From: Actinomycetota bacterium
GTDB taxonomy: Bacteria; Actinomycetota; Actinomycetes; Nanopelagicales; Nanopelagicaceae
Assembly (NCBI GenBank): GCA_009697555.1
Contig: WLQV01000041.1
Span: 1-8,065, forward strand
Reading direction: 5' to 3'
Length of the DNA: 8,065 bases
This document shows, in pieces, positions 7,384 through 8,065 of the stretch; position 1 is the first letter of the stretch, and every line of letters starts with the position of its first letter. A program made the translations under genes and the position numbers. The notes under the pieces are model-generated. The model had not been told where the DNA came from. It saw only the letters and a program-made list of their open reading frames with translations, and did not search any database.

Positions 7384-8065
7384 CTGGCGCATAGCGCAGT
7401 AATAAGCGCTTTTCACCATAGGCACCGAAATTAATCGTTGCCTCCATGCGATCTGCCTCGCCCGCCACTGCTATTACTTCACCATTTCCAAATGTGTCAT
7501 GTGACACACGATCACCAACTGCAAGCTCCATAACAACACTTTTCTTTCCAGTTGCACGAGGTGGTGGCGCAGTGAAATTACGTGTTGCTTTCTTGCTTGA
7601 ACTTGCGCCGGTAATTCCACCACCGCTTCGCCAATCAATAAGTTCGCTAGGAATTTCATCGAGAAAGCGAGAGGGTGGATTGTAATTTGGCGCACCCCAT
7701 GATGAACGATATTCAGCGCGTGATAAATAGAGACGCTCGCGCGCACGAGTGAGACCGACATAGGCCAAGCGTCGCTCCTCTTCTATCTCATCTTTCTCGC
7801 CGAGGGTGCGCGAGTGCGGAAAGATTCCATCTTCTAAACCAGTGAGAAATACCGTGGGAAATTCCAAACCCTTTGCAGTGTGAAGTGTCATCAGCGTGAC
7901 AACTCCCCCATGATCTTCGCCATCGGGAATTTCATCTGCATCGGCAACTAAGGAGACGCGCTCAAGAAATCCTGCTAAGGAGATCTCTTGATCTTCGGCT
8001 AAATCTTCAATTGGCGCTTCTTCATATTCCATCGCTACGGCGACAAGTTCTTGTAAGTTTTCTAC
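7367..8065 (-). CDS. pcrA: UvrD/PcrA-type ATP-dependent DNA helicase, C-terminal part
   Basis: The last 232 residues of a superfamily 1A 3'-5' DNA helicase used in repair and replication restart; the N-terminal ATPase part lies beyond the right edge. The frame stays open to the edge, reading VENLQELVAVA before the first internal Met at 8032, and this segment is itself conserved in UvrD/PcrA, so that Met is not the start. Helicase motif V region VTLMTLHTAKGLEF lies at fragment residues 56-69, and motif VI EEERRLAYVGLTRARERL at 95-112. A low-complexity Ser/Lys/Pro linker (about 148-178) leads to a C-terminal Tudor-like domain (VGDRVSHDTFGNGEVIAV, 183-200, to the end). In Bacillus PcrA that domain contacts RNA polymerase, so this is a full PcrA/UvrD-type C-terminus. 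PcrA and UvrD cannot be separated firmly here; pcrA is the usual actinobacterial name and is also called uvrD1 in mycobacteria. Confidence 0.95.
   Translation of the reverse strand, partial: VENLQELVAVAMEYEEAPIEDLAEDQEISLAGFLERVSLVADADEIPDGEDHGGVVTLMTLHTAKGLEFPTVFLTGLEDGIFPHSRTLGEKDEIEEERRLAYVGLTRARERLYLSRAEYRSSWGAPNYNPPSRFLDEIPSELIDWRSGGGITGASSSKKATRNFTAPPPRATGKKSVVMELAVGDRVSHDTFGNGEVIAVAGEADRMEATINFGAYGEKRLLLRYAPVEKLP

Noticed and set aside
7474..7761. A 95-residue minus-strand frame inside pcrA
   Set aside because: It is out of frame with the helicase, whose motif V, motif VI and Tudor-like domain explain the region.
1..8065. A mobile element, defence island, CRISPR array or novel system
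   Set aside because: Every base outside short gaps of at most 40 bases belongs to recognisable housekeeping genes in a conserved order. I saw no repeat array, integrase or transposase, tRNA, or compositional break.

Overview
The window reads as a compact stretch of chromosome from an actinobacterium. All nine recognisable genes lie on the minus strand, so transcription runs from high to low coordinates. The order pcrA, sucC, sucD, DUF6350/perM, purN, purH, folD, DUF3017, mdh matches an arrangement known, from memory, in Actinomycetota such as Streptomyces and Mycobacterium; DUF6350/PerM and DUF3017 are largely actinobacterial families. Base composition is far less GC-rich than in soil actinobacteria and the intergenic spaces are almost nil. 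This points to a streamlined freshwater lineage such as the acI group (Nanopelagicales), but that placement is inference.

Layout in transcription order. The 3' end of a pcrA/uvrD-type helicase gene enters at the right edge and stops at 7367. A 40-base gap follows, holding a strong Shine-Dalgarno sequence and a possible promoter. Then come sucC and sucD (succinyl-CoA synthetase), a polytopic membrane protein of the DUF6350/PerM family, purN, purH, folD, a small DUF3017 membrane protein, and mdh (malate dehydrogenase), which runs off the left edge. The junctions are sucC/sucD 1-base overlap, sucD-perM 9-base gap, perM/purN 1-base overlap, purN/purH 4-base overlap, purH-folD 17-base gap, folD/DUF3017 10-base overlap, DUF3017-mdh 37-base gap. 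A single transcript from sucC through mdh is plausible. No stretch longer than 40 bases lacks a gene.

Functionally, the outer genes serve the TCA cycle: succinyl-CoA to succinate, and malate to oxaloacetate. The inner block serves purine synthesis. FolD makes 10-formyl-tetrahydrofolate, the formyl donor for both PurN (GAR transformylase) and the AICAR transformylase half of PurH, so donor and consumers are encoded side by side. PerM is linked to cell division in mycobacteria, and DUF3017 has no known function.

I saw no mobile element, RNA gene, CRISPR array or defence system. This is a housekeeping locus. The points worth a second look are possible RNA structures at the sucC start and the sucD-perM junction, and the two poorly understood membrane proteins embedded in a metabolic operon.
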